Source: JAAAPF01 sp046541805
GTDB lineage: Bacteria > Pseudomonadota > Alphaproteobacteria > Geminicoccales > Geminicoccaceae
Assembly: GCA_046541805.1 (NCBI GenBank)
Contig: JBKHCM010000001.1
Location: 21,131 to 85,130 of the forward strand
Length of the DNA: 64,000 bases
Reading direction: 5' to 3'
In this document: in pieces, positions 7,236 through 16,054 of the stretch
Position numbering within the stretch: position 1 is the stretch's first letter
How the letters are laid out: each line of letters opens with the position of its first letter
Translations under genes and position numbers: made by a program
The notes under the pieces: model-generated
The model's input: the letters and a program-made list of their open reading frames with translations, nothing else
What the model was told of the DNA's origin: nothing
Databases searched by the model: none

Positions 7236-8926
7236 GCCCGCGCCTCGTGCTTGGCGTCGTCCTTGAGCTCGGCGCCGCGGGTGTCGTCGAGCTCGACCAT
7301 GCGTCGCGCGGCCGTCGTCGCCGCGTCGTCGAAGGGGTAAAGCACCAGATCCACGCCCGCCTCCGCCAGCCGCCGGCCCTGATCCGGCTCGCGGGCGATG
7401 AGTGCGGTGCGGCCGTGATAGCCGTGCGCGCGGATCGCCGCGAGGAGGCCGTGACCCGGGTCGGTGTGGTTCAGCCGCAACGTGCCGAAGGGCACGGCCA
7501 GGACGAGCCAGCGGGTCGTGCCCAGCGGCAGCTGGTCCCAAAAGGCGTGCTCGTTGACGTCGCCGTAGCGGACCCGATGGCCGCTCAGGCGCGCCTCGCG
7601 GACGACCGTGGGGTCGAGGTCGACGCCGAGCACGGTGTAGCCCGCGTCCTCGAGCTGCTCGTAGAGCCGGATCCCGACGCGTCCGAGCCCGAACAGGATG
7701 ACGTCGACCGGGGCCGTGTCGTCGTCCTCGCCGGCGCGCTCGCGCTTAAGGCTGAAGTCGAAGATGGCGAGCGCCGGCTTTGCCCACGCGTAGAGCTCGT
7801 GCGAGTAGGTGATCATGTAGACCGATGCGGCGATGGTCACCAGGCCCACCAGGGTGACGAGGCCCACCGCCGCCTCGTCGACATGCCCGAGCGCCAGCCC
7901 CATCGCCATGAAGATCAACGAGAACTCCGAGATCTGCGCCACCGTGAGCCCGCACAGAAAGCCGGTGCGCACCCGGTAGCCCATGGCACCCATGATCACG
8001 ACGACGATGAGCGGGTTGCCGATCAGCACGAACAGCGAGAAGACCACCGCGCGGCCGGTGTCCGCTCCGAGCGTGTCGAGATCGAGCGTCGTGCCGATGT
8101 AGAGGAAGAAGAAGAGCAGCAGGAAGTCCCTGAGGGCCGACAGCCGCGCCGAGATCATGTCGCGATAGGTGGTCGAGCCGAGCGAGACGCCGGCGGCGAG
8201 GCCGCCCAGCTCCTTGCCGATGCCGACGAGGTCGCCCACCGCGGCGGCCGCCGCCGCCCAGCCGATGGCGAAGATGACGAGGAGCTCGGGCGTGCGGGCG
8301 AAGCGCGCGGTCAAGGGCTCCGCCAGCCAGCGCACGAAGACCAAAAGCCCGGCGACGAGGCCGACCAGCCCGGCGATGACGGCGAGCAGGTCGCCGCCCT
8401 TGCCACCGGTGCCGACGCCGAGGGTCGAGAGCCCGACCATCGCGACCACGACCACGATGTCCTGAACGATCAAAAAGCCGAGGGCGATCCGACCGTGCAG
8501 CGTCTCGAGCTCGCGCTTGTCGCTCAACAGCTTCACGATGATGATCGTCGAGGAGAAGGTCAGCGCCACGGCGACGTAGAAGCTCGTGACCATGTCCAGG
8601 CCGAGGGCGAGGCCCAAGACGAATCCGATGCCGGCGGTGAAGGCGACTTGGCCGAGGCCCGTGGCCACCGCCACCGGACCGAGTTGGCGCACCAGGCGCC
8701 AATCCAGCGTCAAGCCCACGAGAAAGAGCAGCAGCGCGACGCCGAGCTCGGCGAGGAAGGTGATCTGCGCCACCGTCGCCGGCGCGGCCTCCAAGAACGC
8801 CGCCGCCGCGATGCCGACGACGATGAAGCTCACGACCACGGGCTGGCGCAGCGCCGTGCCGAGGAGACCGACGGCGGCCGCGATCAGCAGCAAGAAGGCG
8901 ATCTCGTGAAAAACGTAGTCGTGCAT
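7232..8926 (-). CDS. CPA2-family cation/proton antiporter with RCK_N domain (KefB/YbaL-like)
   Basis: A 564-residue inner-membrane protein. The first roughly 380 residues form about a dozen hydrophobic segments of a Na+/H+-exchanger fold, with a typical FLVGLTLDWRLVRQLG motif and an LTFSSTIIIVKLLSDKREL block. After a charged linker (KRERAGEDDD) comes a cytoplasmic Rossmann domain beginning VILFGLGRVGIRLYEQL, the nucleotide-binding RCK_N/TrkA-N module that gates such antiporters. The likely function is K+ or Na+ efflux in exchange for H+. It is first in a two-gene operon with the downstream Usp. The start at ATG 8926 follows a G-rich GGGGGGCAGG segment. Confidence 0.88.
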   Translation of the reverse strand: MHDYVFHEIAFLLLIAAAVGLLGTALRQPVVVSFIVVGIAAAAFLEAAPATVAQITFLAELGVALLLFLVGLTLDWRLVRQLGPVAVATGLGQVAFTAGIGFVLGLALGLDMVTSFYVAVALTFSSTIIIVKLLSDKRELETLHGRIALGFLIVQDIVVVVAMVGLSTLGVGTGGKGGDLLAVIAGLVGLVAGLLVFVRWLAEPLTARFARTPELLVIFAIGWAAAAAAVGDLVGIGKELGGLAAGVSLGSTTYRDMISARLSALRDFLLLFFFLYIGTTLDLDTLGADTGRAVVFSLFVLIGNPLIVVVIMGAMGYRVRTGFLCGLTVAQISEFSLIFMAMGLALGHVDEAAVGLVTLVGLVTIAASVYMITYSHELYAWAKPALAIFDFSLKRERAGEDDDTAPVDVILFGLGRVGIRLYEQLEDAGYTVLGVDLDPTVVREARLSGHRVRYGDVNEHAFWDQLPLGTTRWLVLAVPFGTLRLNHTDPGHGLLAAIRAHGYHGRTALIAREPDQGRRLAEAGVDLVLYPFDDAATTAARRMVELDDTRGAELKDDAKHEARA

Positions 8927-9083
8927 TGCCTGCCCCCCGCCGCCCTTCCCCCGCCGTCGCAGCGCTCACGCTATCGGCGGGGTCGCAAGCCGACAACGTT
9001 AACCGGAGACGGCGGCACGCGCGAGCGGCGGCGAGGGCCGGCTGATCCGGCGCGCGAGGCGGTGACGCCGGGTGGCGGGCCCC

Positions 9084-10421
9084 TCAGATCGCCGCCTGGA
9101 GGCCGTCGCTGACCTCGTCGAGGACGGCGGCGAGCAGCCGTTCGTCGTCGGCTTCCACCATCACGCGGAGCAGGGGCTCCGTGCCCGAGGGACGCACGAC
9201 GAGCCGTCCGTGGCCGTTGAGCTGGGCCTCGCCCGCCTCGATCACGCGGGTGATCTCCGGTCGCGACATGTCGGGCCGTGCCGGCACGCGGATGTTCTTC
9301 AAGCGCTGCGGCAGCGGCGTGAAGGCGCGGGTCACCTCCGAGAACGGACGCTCCAACTCGACCATCACCGCCATCACCTGTAATGCCGCGACGAGGCCGT
9401 CGCCGGTGGTGGCGTAGTCGCCCAGGATGATATGGCCCGACTGCTCGCCGCCGACGTTGAAGCCGCCGGCGCGCATCGCCTCGACGACGTAGCGGTCGCC
9501 CACCTGGGTGCGCACGGTCTCGAGCCCGAGCCCGGCGAGGAAGCGCTCGAGGCCGAGGTTCGACATCTGCGTGCAGACGACGCCGCCGCCGTTGAGGCGG
9601 TCCTTGCCGTGCCAGGAGCCGGCGATGAGCGCGATGAGCTGGTCGCCGTCGACGAGCTGGCCCTTCTCGTCGACCATGACGACGCGGTCGGCGTCGCCGT
9701 CCAAGGCGATACCGAGATCGGCTTCCTCGCCGATGACCCGTTGGCGCAACTGGGTGGGTTGGGTCGAGCCGCAGCCGTCGTTGATGTTGAAGCCGTTGGG
9801 CTCGGTGCCGATCTCGATCACCTCGGCGCCGAGCTCCCAGAGGATCTTCGGCGCGACGCGGTAGGCCGCGCCGTGGGCGCAGTCGACGACGACCTTGAGG
9901 CCGGCGAGGGTCAGCTCGCGCGGGAAGGTCGACTTGCAGGCCTCGAGATAGCGCCCGAGCGCGCCTTCGAGCCGGTCGACCCGGCCGAGGGCACGGCCGT
10001 CGGCGAGCTCGGGGGTGGCGGCCATGCGCCGCTCGATCTCCGCCTCGATCTCGTCGGAGAGCTTGAAGCCGTCGGGGCCGAAGAGCTTGATGCCGTTGTC
10101 GGCGAAGGGGTTGTGCGAGGCCGAGATCATGACGCCCAGATCGCAGCGCAAGGACGGCGTCAGATAGGCGACCGCCGGCGTCGGCAAGGGACCCAAGAGC
10201 GTGACGTCCATGCCGGCGGCGACGAAGCCGGCGGTCAGGGCCGGCTCCAGCATGTAGCCCGAGCGCCGGGTGTCCTTGCCGATGACGACGCGGTTGCGGT
10301 GCTTGCCGCGGGTGAACAGCGCACCGGCCGCGTAGCCCAACTTCAACGCGACCTCGCAGGTCATCGGGTGCCGGTTGGCCGTGCCGCGAATACCGTCCGT
10401 GCCGAAGAGTTCCCGCGCCAT
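9084..10421 (-). CDS. glmM: Phosphoglucosamine mutase
   Basis: Interconverts glucosamine-6-phosphate and glucosamine-1-phosphate on the way to UDP-GlcNAc for peptidoglycan and LPS; cytoplasmic. At 445 residues it matches the usual length. The start MARELFGTDGIRG is diagnostic and fixes ATG 10421, although the frame is open further upstream. The active-site phosphoserine is S102 in MISASHNPFADNG. The metal loop ALDGDADRVVMVD and the C-terminal phosphate-binding RPSGTEPLLRVMVE are present. It stands alone here, without the folP or ftsH that often precede it in proteobacteria. Confidence 0.97.
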   Translation of the reverse strand: MARELFGTDGIRGTANRHPMTCEVALKLGYAAGALFTRGKHRNRVVIGKDTRRSGYMLEPALTAGFVAAGMDVTLLGPLPTPAVAYLTPSLRCDLGVMISASHNPFADNGIKLFGPDGFKLSDEIEAEIERRMAATPELADGRALGRVDRLEGALGRYLEACKSTFPRELTLAGLKVVVDCAHGAAYRVAPKILWELGAEVIEIGTEPNGFNINDGCGSTQPTQLRQRVIGEEADLGIALDGDADRVVMVDEKGQLVDGDQLIALIAGSWHGKDRLNGGGVVCTQMSNLGLERFLAGLGLETVRTQVGDRYVVEAMRAGGFNVGGEQSGHIILGDYATTGDGLVAALQVMAVMVELERPFSEVTRAFTPLPQRLKNIRVPARPDMSRPEITRVIEAGEAQLNGHGRLVVRPSGTEPLLRVMVEADDERLLAAVLDEVSDGLQAAI

Positions 10422-10836
10422 CTTCGCCTCGATGCGTTGCTTCCGGGCGCGGTTGTAGGCCTTTAAGAGGATGGCGAAAAGCGCCGGCGGGTGGCGCGAT
10501 CGGCCGAACGGCGTTCGATCGCCGCCGCATCGCCGCCGACGCCTTGTGGCGAGGGCCATCGCGCGACGGTCGCCGCGACCGCGGCTCGGCGTAGGTCCAG
10601 CGGGTACCGGAACGACGCCGGAGCCGGAGCTGGACGCGCCTGCCGATGCGCCGCTTGACGTTTCTCCTGCGCCGCGCCGGGCGCGCGGTCTAAATGTGGT
10701 CGAGCCGCTACGCGCTCGCCGCCGGGCTCGGCTTCGGACCGCGCTCGAGCCGCGCGGTGCCGCGGGACCATCTTGCGCTCCTGGCCGAGGTCCGCACCGC
10801 CCGGACCGCCGTCGCCGAGGCCGCGTTCGCCCCGCC
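10422..10836. other. 415-base region without a confident gene
   Basis: This G+C-rich gap separates glmM from the end of the iron permease gene. A short open frame on the plus strand (10693-10869, starting MWSSRYALAAGLGFGPR, 58 residues) overlaps the permease 3' end. It faintly resembles the start of CobE/CbiG-type cobalamin proteins, but the match is too weak to call a gene. No strong promoter or terminator is visible apart from G-rich stretches before glmM. Confidence 0.3.
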
Positions 10837-12534
10837 TTACGCACTCCAGGGCAGCAGCCCCAGCCGGTAGCGGTGATCGAGGAACTGCAGGACGCCGACG
10901 ATGGCGAGCACGGCCAGAAGGCACAGCACCGCCACCGCCGAGGCCAGCACGGTGTAGCCGCCGTCCTCGAGGTTGAAGACGACGACGCCCAGGGTCTCGC
11001 TCCCCGACGACCAGAGCAGCGCCGAGACGGTGAGCTCGTTGTAGGCGGTCATGAAGACCAAAAGCGCCCCGGCAGCGGCGGGCGCCAGCAGGAGCGGGCC
11101 GACGACGCGCACCAGCCGCTGCAGGAGGCCGGCGCCGTCCAGCTGCGCCGCCTCGTCCAGCGCGCGGTCGATCTGCTGATAGCCGGCGAGCACCGGCGTC
11201 AGCGCGAGCGTCAAGAAGCGCGCCAGATAGGCCGCGAAGATGATCCACAGCGTGCCGTAGAGCGAGACGCCCACCACCGGCAGCGGGCGCAGGAAGATGA
11301 GGATGCAGGCGACGCCGAGGACGACGCCCGGCAGCGCGTAGGGCAGCTCGATGATCGGGCGCAGCGCGCGAGCGAAGCGGCTCGCGCGCCAGACGATGAA
11401 GTAGCCGAGCGGCAGTGCCATGGTCATCAAGACGACCGCGGCGCCGCCGGCCAAAAGCGTCGAGTTGGCGAAGGCGCGGCGCGTCACGTCCTGGCGGATC
11501 AAGACCTCGACGTAGTTCTCGAGCGTCACCGTCGCCGGGGTCAGGCGTACGCCGTAAGCCGGCACCAGCGAGGTCGCCACCAGCGCCAGCAAGGGCGCGA
11601 TCAGGAGCAGCGCGATCAGCGCCCACGCCAGAGCTTCGAGCCACGGCCGCCAGCGGCCGAGCGCCACCCGATAGGCCCGCGCCGACCCCTCGAGGCTGGC
11701 GACGTCGCGGTGGCGCAAAAGCCATGTCTGCACGAGGACCCCGGCTGCGGCGATGACGCCGATGAGCACCGAGAGCACCGCGACCTCGGCGACGACCTGG
11801 GGGCCGAAGCTGGCGAGCCGCTGGTAGATCAGGACCGGCAACAGCGTGTGCGCGGCCGGGATGCCGAGAAAGGCGGCGATCCCGAAATTGCCGATGGCGG
11901 AGACGAAGGCGAGCGCCGTGCCGGCGATCAGCGCCGGCGCCAGCAGCGGCAGCACGACGTAAGCGAGCGCCTGGCGGCCGCTCGCCCCCATGACGTAGGC
12001 GCTCTCGACCAGCTCGCCCGGCAGCTGGCTAAGGCCGGCGCGCACGGTGAGGAAGACCAAGGGCGCGTGCTGGATGCCCAAGAGCAGGATGATGCCCGCG
12101 CGCGAGTAGATCGGATTGGGGCTGCCCGGCGCCGGCGCGATGCCGAGCGCGTTCAAGAGCGCGCTGCCGGGACCGAAGAGCTGGGTCCAGGCGAGTGCGG
12201 TGATCGGCGGCGGGATCAACAGCGGCAGCACGAAGCCGAAGACGAGCAACGTGCGCCCGCGCGCGTCGGTGGCACCGACCAGGAGCGCGAAGGCCGTGCC
12301 CATCACCAACGACAGGAGCGCGGAGAAGAGCGCCGCGTCGAGCGAGTTGAAGGTGGCGTTCCAGGTGCTGCGCGCGGTCAGCACCTCGCGGGCGACTGCC
12401 GGGTCGAGCGCGCCGCCCGGAAAGATCGCCTCCTGCGCGAGGCGGAGCATCGGCCAGAGCGCGAGGACGAGGACGACGCTCGCCAGGAGGGCGAGGGCGA
12501 GGCCCTCGCCCCCCGGCCGGCGGACGACGGTCAA
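10837..12534 (-). CDS. Iron(III) ABC transporter permease (FbpB type)
   Basis: A 565-residue inner-membrane protein made of two fused permease halves, as in FbpB/SfuB, with about twelve hydrophobic segments. Each half has the EAA-type cytoplasmic loop: VESAYVMGASGRQALAYVVLP in the first, LDEAAQLDGAGLLQRLVRVVG in the second. It would form the membrane channel for ferric iron delivered by the binding protein encoded directly upstream, whose stop codon is four bases away. The start appears to be TTG 12532-12534. No ABC ATPase gene is found next to it in this window, so the energising subunit must be encoded elsewhere or be shared. Confidence 0.88.
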   Translation of the reverse strand: MTVVRRPGGEGLALALLASVVLVLALWPMLRLAQEAIFPGGALDPAVAREVLTARSTWNATFNSLDAALFSALLSLVMGTAFALLVGATDARGRTLLVFGFVLPLLIPPPITALAWTQLFGPGSALLNALGIAPAPGSPNPIYSRAGIILLLGIQHAPLVFLTVRAGLSQLPGELVESAYVMGASGRQALAYVVLPLLAPALIAGTALAFVSAIGNFGIAAFLGIPAAHTLLPVLIYQRLASFGPQVVAEVAVLSVLIGVIAAAGVLVQTWLLRHRDVASLEGSARAYRVALGRWRPWLEALAWALIALLLIAPLLALVATSLVPAYGVRLTPATVTLENYVEVLIRQDVTRRAFANSTLLAGGAAVVLMTMALPLGYFIVWRASRFARALRPIIELPYALPGVVLGVACILIFLRPLPVVGVSLYGTLWIIFAAYLARFLTLALTPVLAGYQQIDRALDEAAQLDGAGLLQRLVRVVGPLLLAPAAAGALLVFMTAYNELTVSALLWSSGSETLGVVVFNLEDGGYTVLASAVAVLCLLAVLAIVGVLQFLDHRYRLGLLPWSA

Positions 12535-12538
12535 CGGC

Positions 12539-13522
12539 CTACTGGCCGAAGATCTCGACGAAGCGCTGCTTGTTGGCCTGGTCGTCGGCGAGCGCCTCGC
12601 CGGCGTCGAAGGGCATGAGCGCGATCTCGTCGCGCGGCGGGAAGCCCGTGGGCGGGCTCACCTCGGGATGCGCCGGCAGATAGCCCTGGGACGCCGCGAG
12701 CTCTTGACCCTCGCGGGAGAGGAGAAAGTCGACGAAGGCCTCGGCCGCCTCGGGATTGCGGGCGGTGGAGAGGATCGCCACCGGCTCGGTCACCGCCGAC
12801 ACCCCCTCGGTGGGGAAGACGAAATCGACGGGCGAGCCGTTCTGCGCCTCGCGGATCGGCAGGAAGTCGACGACGACGCCGTAGAGCTTCTCGCCCGAGG
12901 CGACCGTGCGGAAGACGCCGCCGTTGCCGCCCTGCGGCTGGATGCCGTTCGCCGCCAGCGCCTCGTAGTAGTCCCAACCGAAGTCCGGGTGCGAGACCAC
13001 CGTCTCCATATGGATGGCCGCGGCGCCCGAGGTCAGCGGGCTCGGCATCGCCACTTGGTTCTCGGCCGCGTCGGCGGTGAGGTCGTGCCACGAGGTCGGC
13101 GGCGTCGGCGCGGCGTCGTTGTAGACGATGCCGGTGGTGATCAGCTTGGTCGAAAAGTAGTGGCCCTCGGCGTCGTGGAGCGCCGCGTCGTAGGCCTCGG
13201 TGGGTGCCTCGGGATAGGCCATGAGCCGGCCTTCCTGGGCGAGGCCCTCCATCGTCACGGTGTCGGCGATCAACAGCACATCGGGTTGCGGGTCACCGGC
13301 GGCGAACTCGGCGCGCAGCTTCGCCATCATCTTGGTGGTGCCGTCGCGCACCCACTCCACCTCGACATCGGGGTGCGCCGCTTGAAAGGCGTCGACCGTC
13401 GCCTGGGCGTCGGCGTTGGGCTGGCTGGTGTAGAGCACGAGCGTGCCCGACTGGGCGAAAGCGCTCGGCGCGCCCAAGGCGAAGGCCACGCCGGCAAGCG
13501 ACGCGAGCAGGCGCTTGGTCAT
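12539..13522 (-). CDS. Iron(III) ABC transporter periplasmic binding protein (FbpA type)
   Basis: A 327-residue periplasmic solute-binding protein. The signal peptide MTKRLLASLAGVAFALGAPS ends in AFAQ and is followed by GTLVLYTSQPNADAQATV, the typical start of family 1 ferric or thiamine-type binding proteins. Other family marks are GVVVDFLPIREAQNGSP and the LLSREGQELAASQGYLP segment near the C terminus. It lies immediately upstream of the permease gene. AGGAGG is placed correctly before ATG 13522. Substrate specificity (iron rather than another oxyanion or organic ligand) is inferred from the fused-type permease partner. Confidence 0.85.
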   Translation of the reverse strand: MTKRLLASLAGVAFALGAPSAFAQSGTLVLYTSQPNADAQATVDAFQAAHPDVEVEWVRDGTTKMMAKLRAEFAAGDPQPDVLLIADTVTMEGLAQEGRLMAYPEAPTEAYDAALHDAEGHYFSTKLITTGIVYNDAAPTPPTSWHDLTADAAENQVAMPSPLTSGAAAIHMETVVSHPDFGWDYYEALAANGIQPQGGNGGVFRTVASGEKLYGVVVDFLPIREAQNGSPVDFVFPTEGVSAVTEPVAILSTARNPEAAEAFVDFLLSREGQELAASQGYLPAHPEVSPPTGFPPRDEIALMPFDAGEALADDQANKQRFVEIFGQ

Positions 13523-14104
13523 CAAGGTCCTCCTCTGGTACTTCCGCTGCCGCTTACGCGCAGATTGTGACACAGCGATGATACGCGGCGACGGGCACAA
13601 CGCCGGTTCGCTGCACTCGTTCAAGCTGAAACTTTACTCCGGCTCTTCTGCCCGGGATCCACCGACCATGCGCCGAGCGATCTCGGGTGGCAGAGCCCCG
13701 ATGCCGTACCCTCGCTTGCCGTTCGCGCGCCTCGCGCTCGCGGTCACCTTGATCGGCGCCGCAGCCTTGGCCTTCGCCGCCGAGCTGTTGCCCGGCGCGG
13801 CGATGTGGCGGCCATCGCCCGGGCGTTGCGCCGACCGCTCGCGACGCGCGCCGGGCGGCGGTGCGCGCCCAGCGCGCGCGGCGAGCCGCGCCGAGCGCCG
13901 GCGTCATTGCGGCAACCGCCGCCGGGTGCCGCCCAGGTAGGACACGCCTGTCCTGGTGACTGTCGAGGGCCCGAGCGGCATGCGCCAGCCGACGGCGTCG
14001 CCGACATCCAAGGGGCACAAGGCACCTCGGTCGGAGATGGAGACGAAACTCGGATGGAGGGCGACGCCAAGCCTCGGATGTTGACGAGGGGTTGAGGCAG
14101 GGGC
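13523..14104. other. 582-base intergenic region with a possible exported-protein relic
   Basis: The region lies upstream of the iron-transport genes and downstream of the cupin gene. An open frame from ATG 13701 to 13940 begins MPYPRLPFARLALAVTLIGA, which looks like a signal peptide or membrane anchor, then turns into arginine-rich sequence typical of a frame that no longer codes. Coding-like fragments continue in other frames to about 14095. I read it as a probable relic of a small exported protein with no recognisable family. The first about 100 bases should contain the promoter of the iron operon; I see no clear Fur or Irr box. Confidence 0.3.
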
Positions 14105-14476
14105 TCAGCCCGTAGCGGCGAAGCCGCGCCCGCCCGGCCGCGTGTAGGCCCCGCGTGGCGGGCTGAAGATGTCGAGGATGCGCGCGCCCGCGGGCCCGGC
14201 GATGAAGTTGTGGGGCATGCCGCAAGGGATGTGGCAGACGTCGCCGGGGCCGACGTCGAGCTCCTCCTGGCCGACCAGCAGCACGCCGCCGCCCTCGATC
14301 ACCACCGCCCACTGCTCCTCTTCGTGGTGGTGCTCGTCGCCGGCGGCGTTGGGCGCGCAGGTCAGCACCGACAGCATCGCGTGCTTGCCCCAGAAGAGCT
14401 GGGTGTCGAGGCCGTCGGCCAGCGTGCGGGCGAGCCCGCCCTGCGGATCGTTCAGGTTGAAGCGCTGGACCGCCAT
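14105..14476 (-). CDS. Small cupin-domain protein
   Basis: A 123-residue single-domain cupin. The first cupin motif is visible as DEHHHEEEQWAVVIEG and the second as PGDVCHIPCGMPHNFIAG. Together they supply the histidines and glutamate of a metal site. Such small cupins can be sugar or aromatic-compound enzymes or ligand-binding proteins; the exact role is unknown. It is last in a minus-strand cluster after a Rieske oxygenase and a small unknown protein, suggesting a role in the same oxidative pathway. The start at ATG 14476 is preceded by AGGGGAG. Confidence 0.85.
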   Translation of the reverse strand: MAVQRFNLNDPQGGLARTLADGLDTQLFWGKHAMLSVLTCAPNAAGDEHHHEEEQWAVVIEGGGVLLVGQEELDVGPGDVCHIPCGMPHNFIAGPAGARILDIFSPPRGAYTRPGGRGFAATG

Positions 14477-14507
14477 CGTCGTCTCCCCTGATCGCCAGGG
14501 GGAAAGC

Positions 14508-14723
14508 CTAGTCGATGCGGCGCCCCGCGCGAAGGTGGTGCTCGGCGGTGAGCCGGATCTCGCCCGCGCCCGCGACCAGCGCCATCACCAGCGCCTGCGT
14601 CCACCAGAAGGCGGCAGCCTCGTCCCGCCCACGACCCTGCTCGCGCGCCGCCTCGTCGGCGTAGAGCTCTGCGAGCTCGGCCTCGCCCGGGGCCGCGCCC
14701 GCGAGCTCCATGGCGGCGCTCAC
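14508..14723 (-). CDS. Small uncharacterised protein coupled to the Rieske oxygenase
   Basis: A 71-residue acidic-to-neutral protein (VSAAMELAGAAPGEAELAEL through EHHLRAGRRID) that I do not recognise. A mildly hydrophobic helix, FWWTQALVMALVAGAG, is present, but no signal peptide. GTG 14723 overlaps the TGA of the oxygenase gene in a GTGA arrangement, which suggests translational coupling; ATG 14711 would give 67 residues. Its place between the oxygenase and a cupin suggests an accessory role for that enzyme, but nothing in the sequence proves it. Confidence 0.6.
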   Translation of the reverse strand: MSAAMELAGAAPGEAELAELYADEAAREQGRGRDEAAAFWWTQALVMALVAGAGEIRLTAEHHLRAGRRID

Positions 14724-15904
14724 GGCGCCAGCAACCGGCCGGCGACCCAACGGTGGAAGGCGTGGGTCGGCGGGTCCATCGCCGGCGAGAACCGCCCGCC
14801 GTCGAAGGCGGGCGAGGCGCGGCCGGCCTGCATGCCCTCGACGACGGCGACGTCCTCCTCGAAGACCTCGCGCCAGAGCTCCCGCGAGCGCCGGCGCAGC
14901 TCGCCGAGGGCGGCGTCCGTCGCGGCGTCCTCGAGGTAGTAGAGCCGGACGTGCTCGGCGGTGCGCGCCACGCCACGCGGCTCGACCAGGATGGCGAAGC
15001 CCTGATCGCGGTGCAGGCCCATGAGCAGGTTCGGATAGAGGGCGACGTACTCCGCGCCGGTCGCCCAGAAGTCGTCGAGGCCCGCAAAGCCTGGAAAGCG
15101 CCGGCCGGCCGCGTCGAGCGTGGGCTGGTAGGCGCGGGTGAGCTGGCCCGAGAACGCGCCCGCCTCGACGATGTTGTTGTGGTCCTCGAGCCGCGAATAG
15201 CTGTTGAGGCCCGGATGCACCCACGGCAGGTGGTAGGCCTCGACGTAGTTCTCGACCGCGAGCTTCCAGTTGGCCGCGAGCTCGAGGGTGAAGGCGCCCT
15301 CTTCCGGCGCCGGCGCGCGCAGGCGGGCGAGGTCGAAGCCGGCCCAGCGGCGGGCCAGCGGGTCGATCCAGTCCGCGAAGGCGGGCGCCTCGCCGTCGAG
15401 ATCGACGAAGACGAAGTCCCACCAGACCGCGCTGCGCACCGGGACCAGGGCGAGCGCGCTCTTGTCGATGTCGGGATGGACGTTGCAGCCCGGCCCGCCG
15501 ACATGGGGCGCGATCATCAGCTTGCCGCCGTGGTCGTAGCACCAGGAGTGATAGGGGCAGCGGATGACGTTGGCGAAGCGGGTGGGCGCCGTCGCCAGCT
15601 TCATGCCGCGGTGACGGCAGACGTTGTGGAAGACGCGCACGCCGCCGTCCTTGGCGCGCAACAGCAAGAGCGGCGCACCGCCGAGCTCGACCGGGCGGGC
15701 GTCGCCGGGCGCGGGCACGTCGCTCGCGAAGCCGACGCAGGCCCAGCCGCGCCGCCACAGCCGGCGCTCTTCGAACGCGGCGAAGTCGGTGTCGGTGTAG
15801 GCGGCGTTGGGCAAGCCGCGGGCGCGCCCGATCGGCGCGTCCACCGCCATCAAGCCCTCGACGAAGCCGCCGTCGAGGCGTGTCGCCGCCGCGATGTCGC
15901 CCAT
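14720..15904 (-). CDS. Rieske non-heme iron oxygenase (aromatic ring-hydroxylating type, alpha subunit)
   Basis: A 394-residue oxygenase component. The Rieske [2Fe-2S] ligands are C96/H98 in VCRHRGMK and C116/H119 in CPYHSW. The mononuclear iron region is ENYVEAYHLPWVHPG, with two histidines, and follows the NWKLAVENY block seen in SRPBCC-type catalytic domains. The substrate is unknown: family members act on aromatic acids, choline or carnitine-like compounds and others. No reductase gene is adjacent. ATG 15904 is chosen because GGAGG lies just upstream; an ATG at 15922 would add six residues. It heads a cluster with a small unknown protein and a cupin. Confidence 0.85.
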   Translation of the reverse strand: MGDIAAATRLDGGFVEGLMAVDAPIGRARGLPNAAYTDTDFAAFEERRLWRRGWACVGFASDVPAPGDARPVELGGAPLLLLRAKDGGVRVFHNVCRHRGMKLATAPTRFANVIRCPYHSWCYDHGGKLMIAPHVGGPGCNVHPDIDKSALALVPVRSAVWWDFVFVDLDGEAPAFADWIDPLARRWAGFDLARLRAPAPEEGAFTLELAANWKLAVENYVEAYHLPWVHPGLNSYSRLEDHNNIVEAGAFSGQLTRAYQPTLDAAGRRFPGFAGLDDFWATGAEYVALYPNLLMGLHRDQGFAILVEPRGVARTAEHVRLYYLEDAATDAALGELRRRSRELWREVFEEDVAVVEGMQAGRASPAFDGGRFSPAMDPPTHAFHRWVAGRLLAP

Positions 15905-16054
15905 GCCCCCTCCACACCGCACAAAGGCCGGAAAACCGCGGCGAACCTACGCGGCGGCAAGCTGCCGCTCTCGCGCAAGCGCGACATCGGGCGTCCAAGC
16001 TGCGACGCGCCCGCACCCCTGGCCGGCAGCGGCGCAGCGCCTTACATCGCGCCC

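Noticed and set aside
7247..9112. 621-codon open frame opposite the antiporter gene
   Set aside because: Same reason: charged low-complexity sequence, while the minus strand encodes a well-formed membrane protein.
10471..12618. 715-codon open frame on the plus strand opposite the iron permease
   Set aside because: Low-complexity Arg/Asp/Gln-rich translation, typical of a shadow; the minus-strand permease has clear family motifs.
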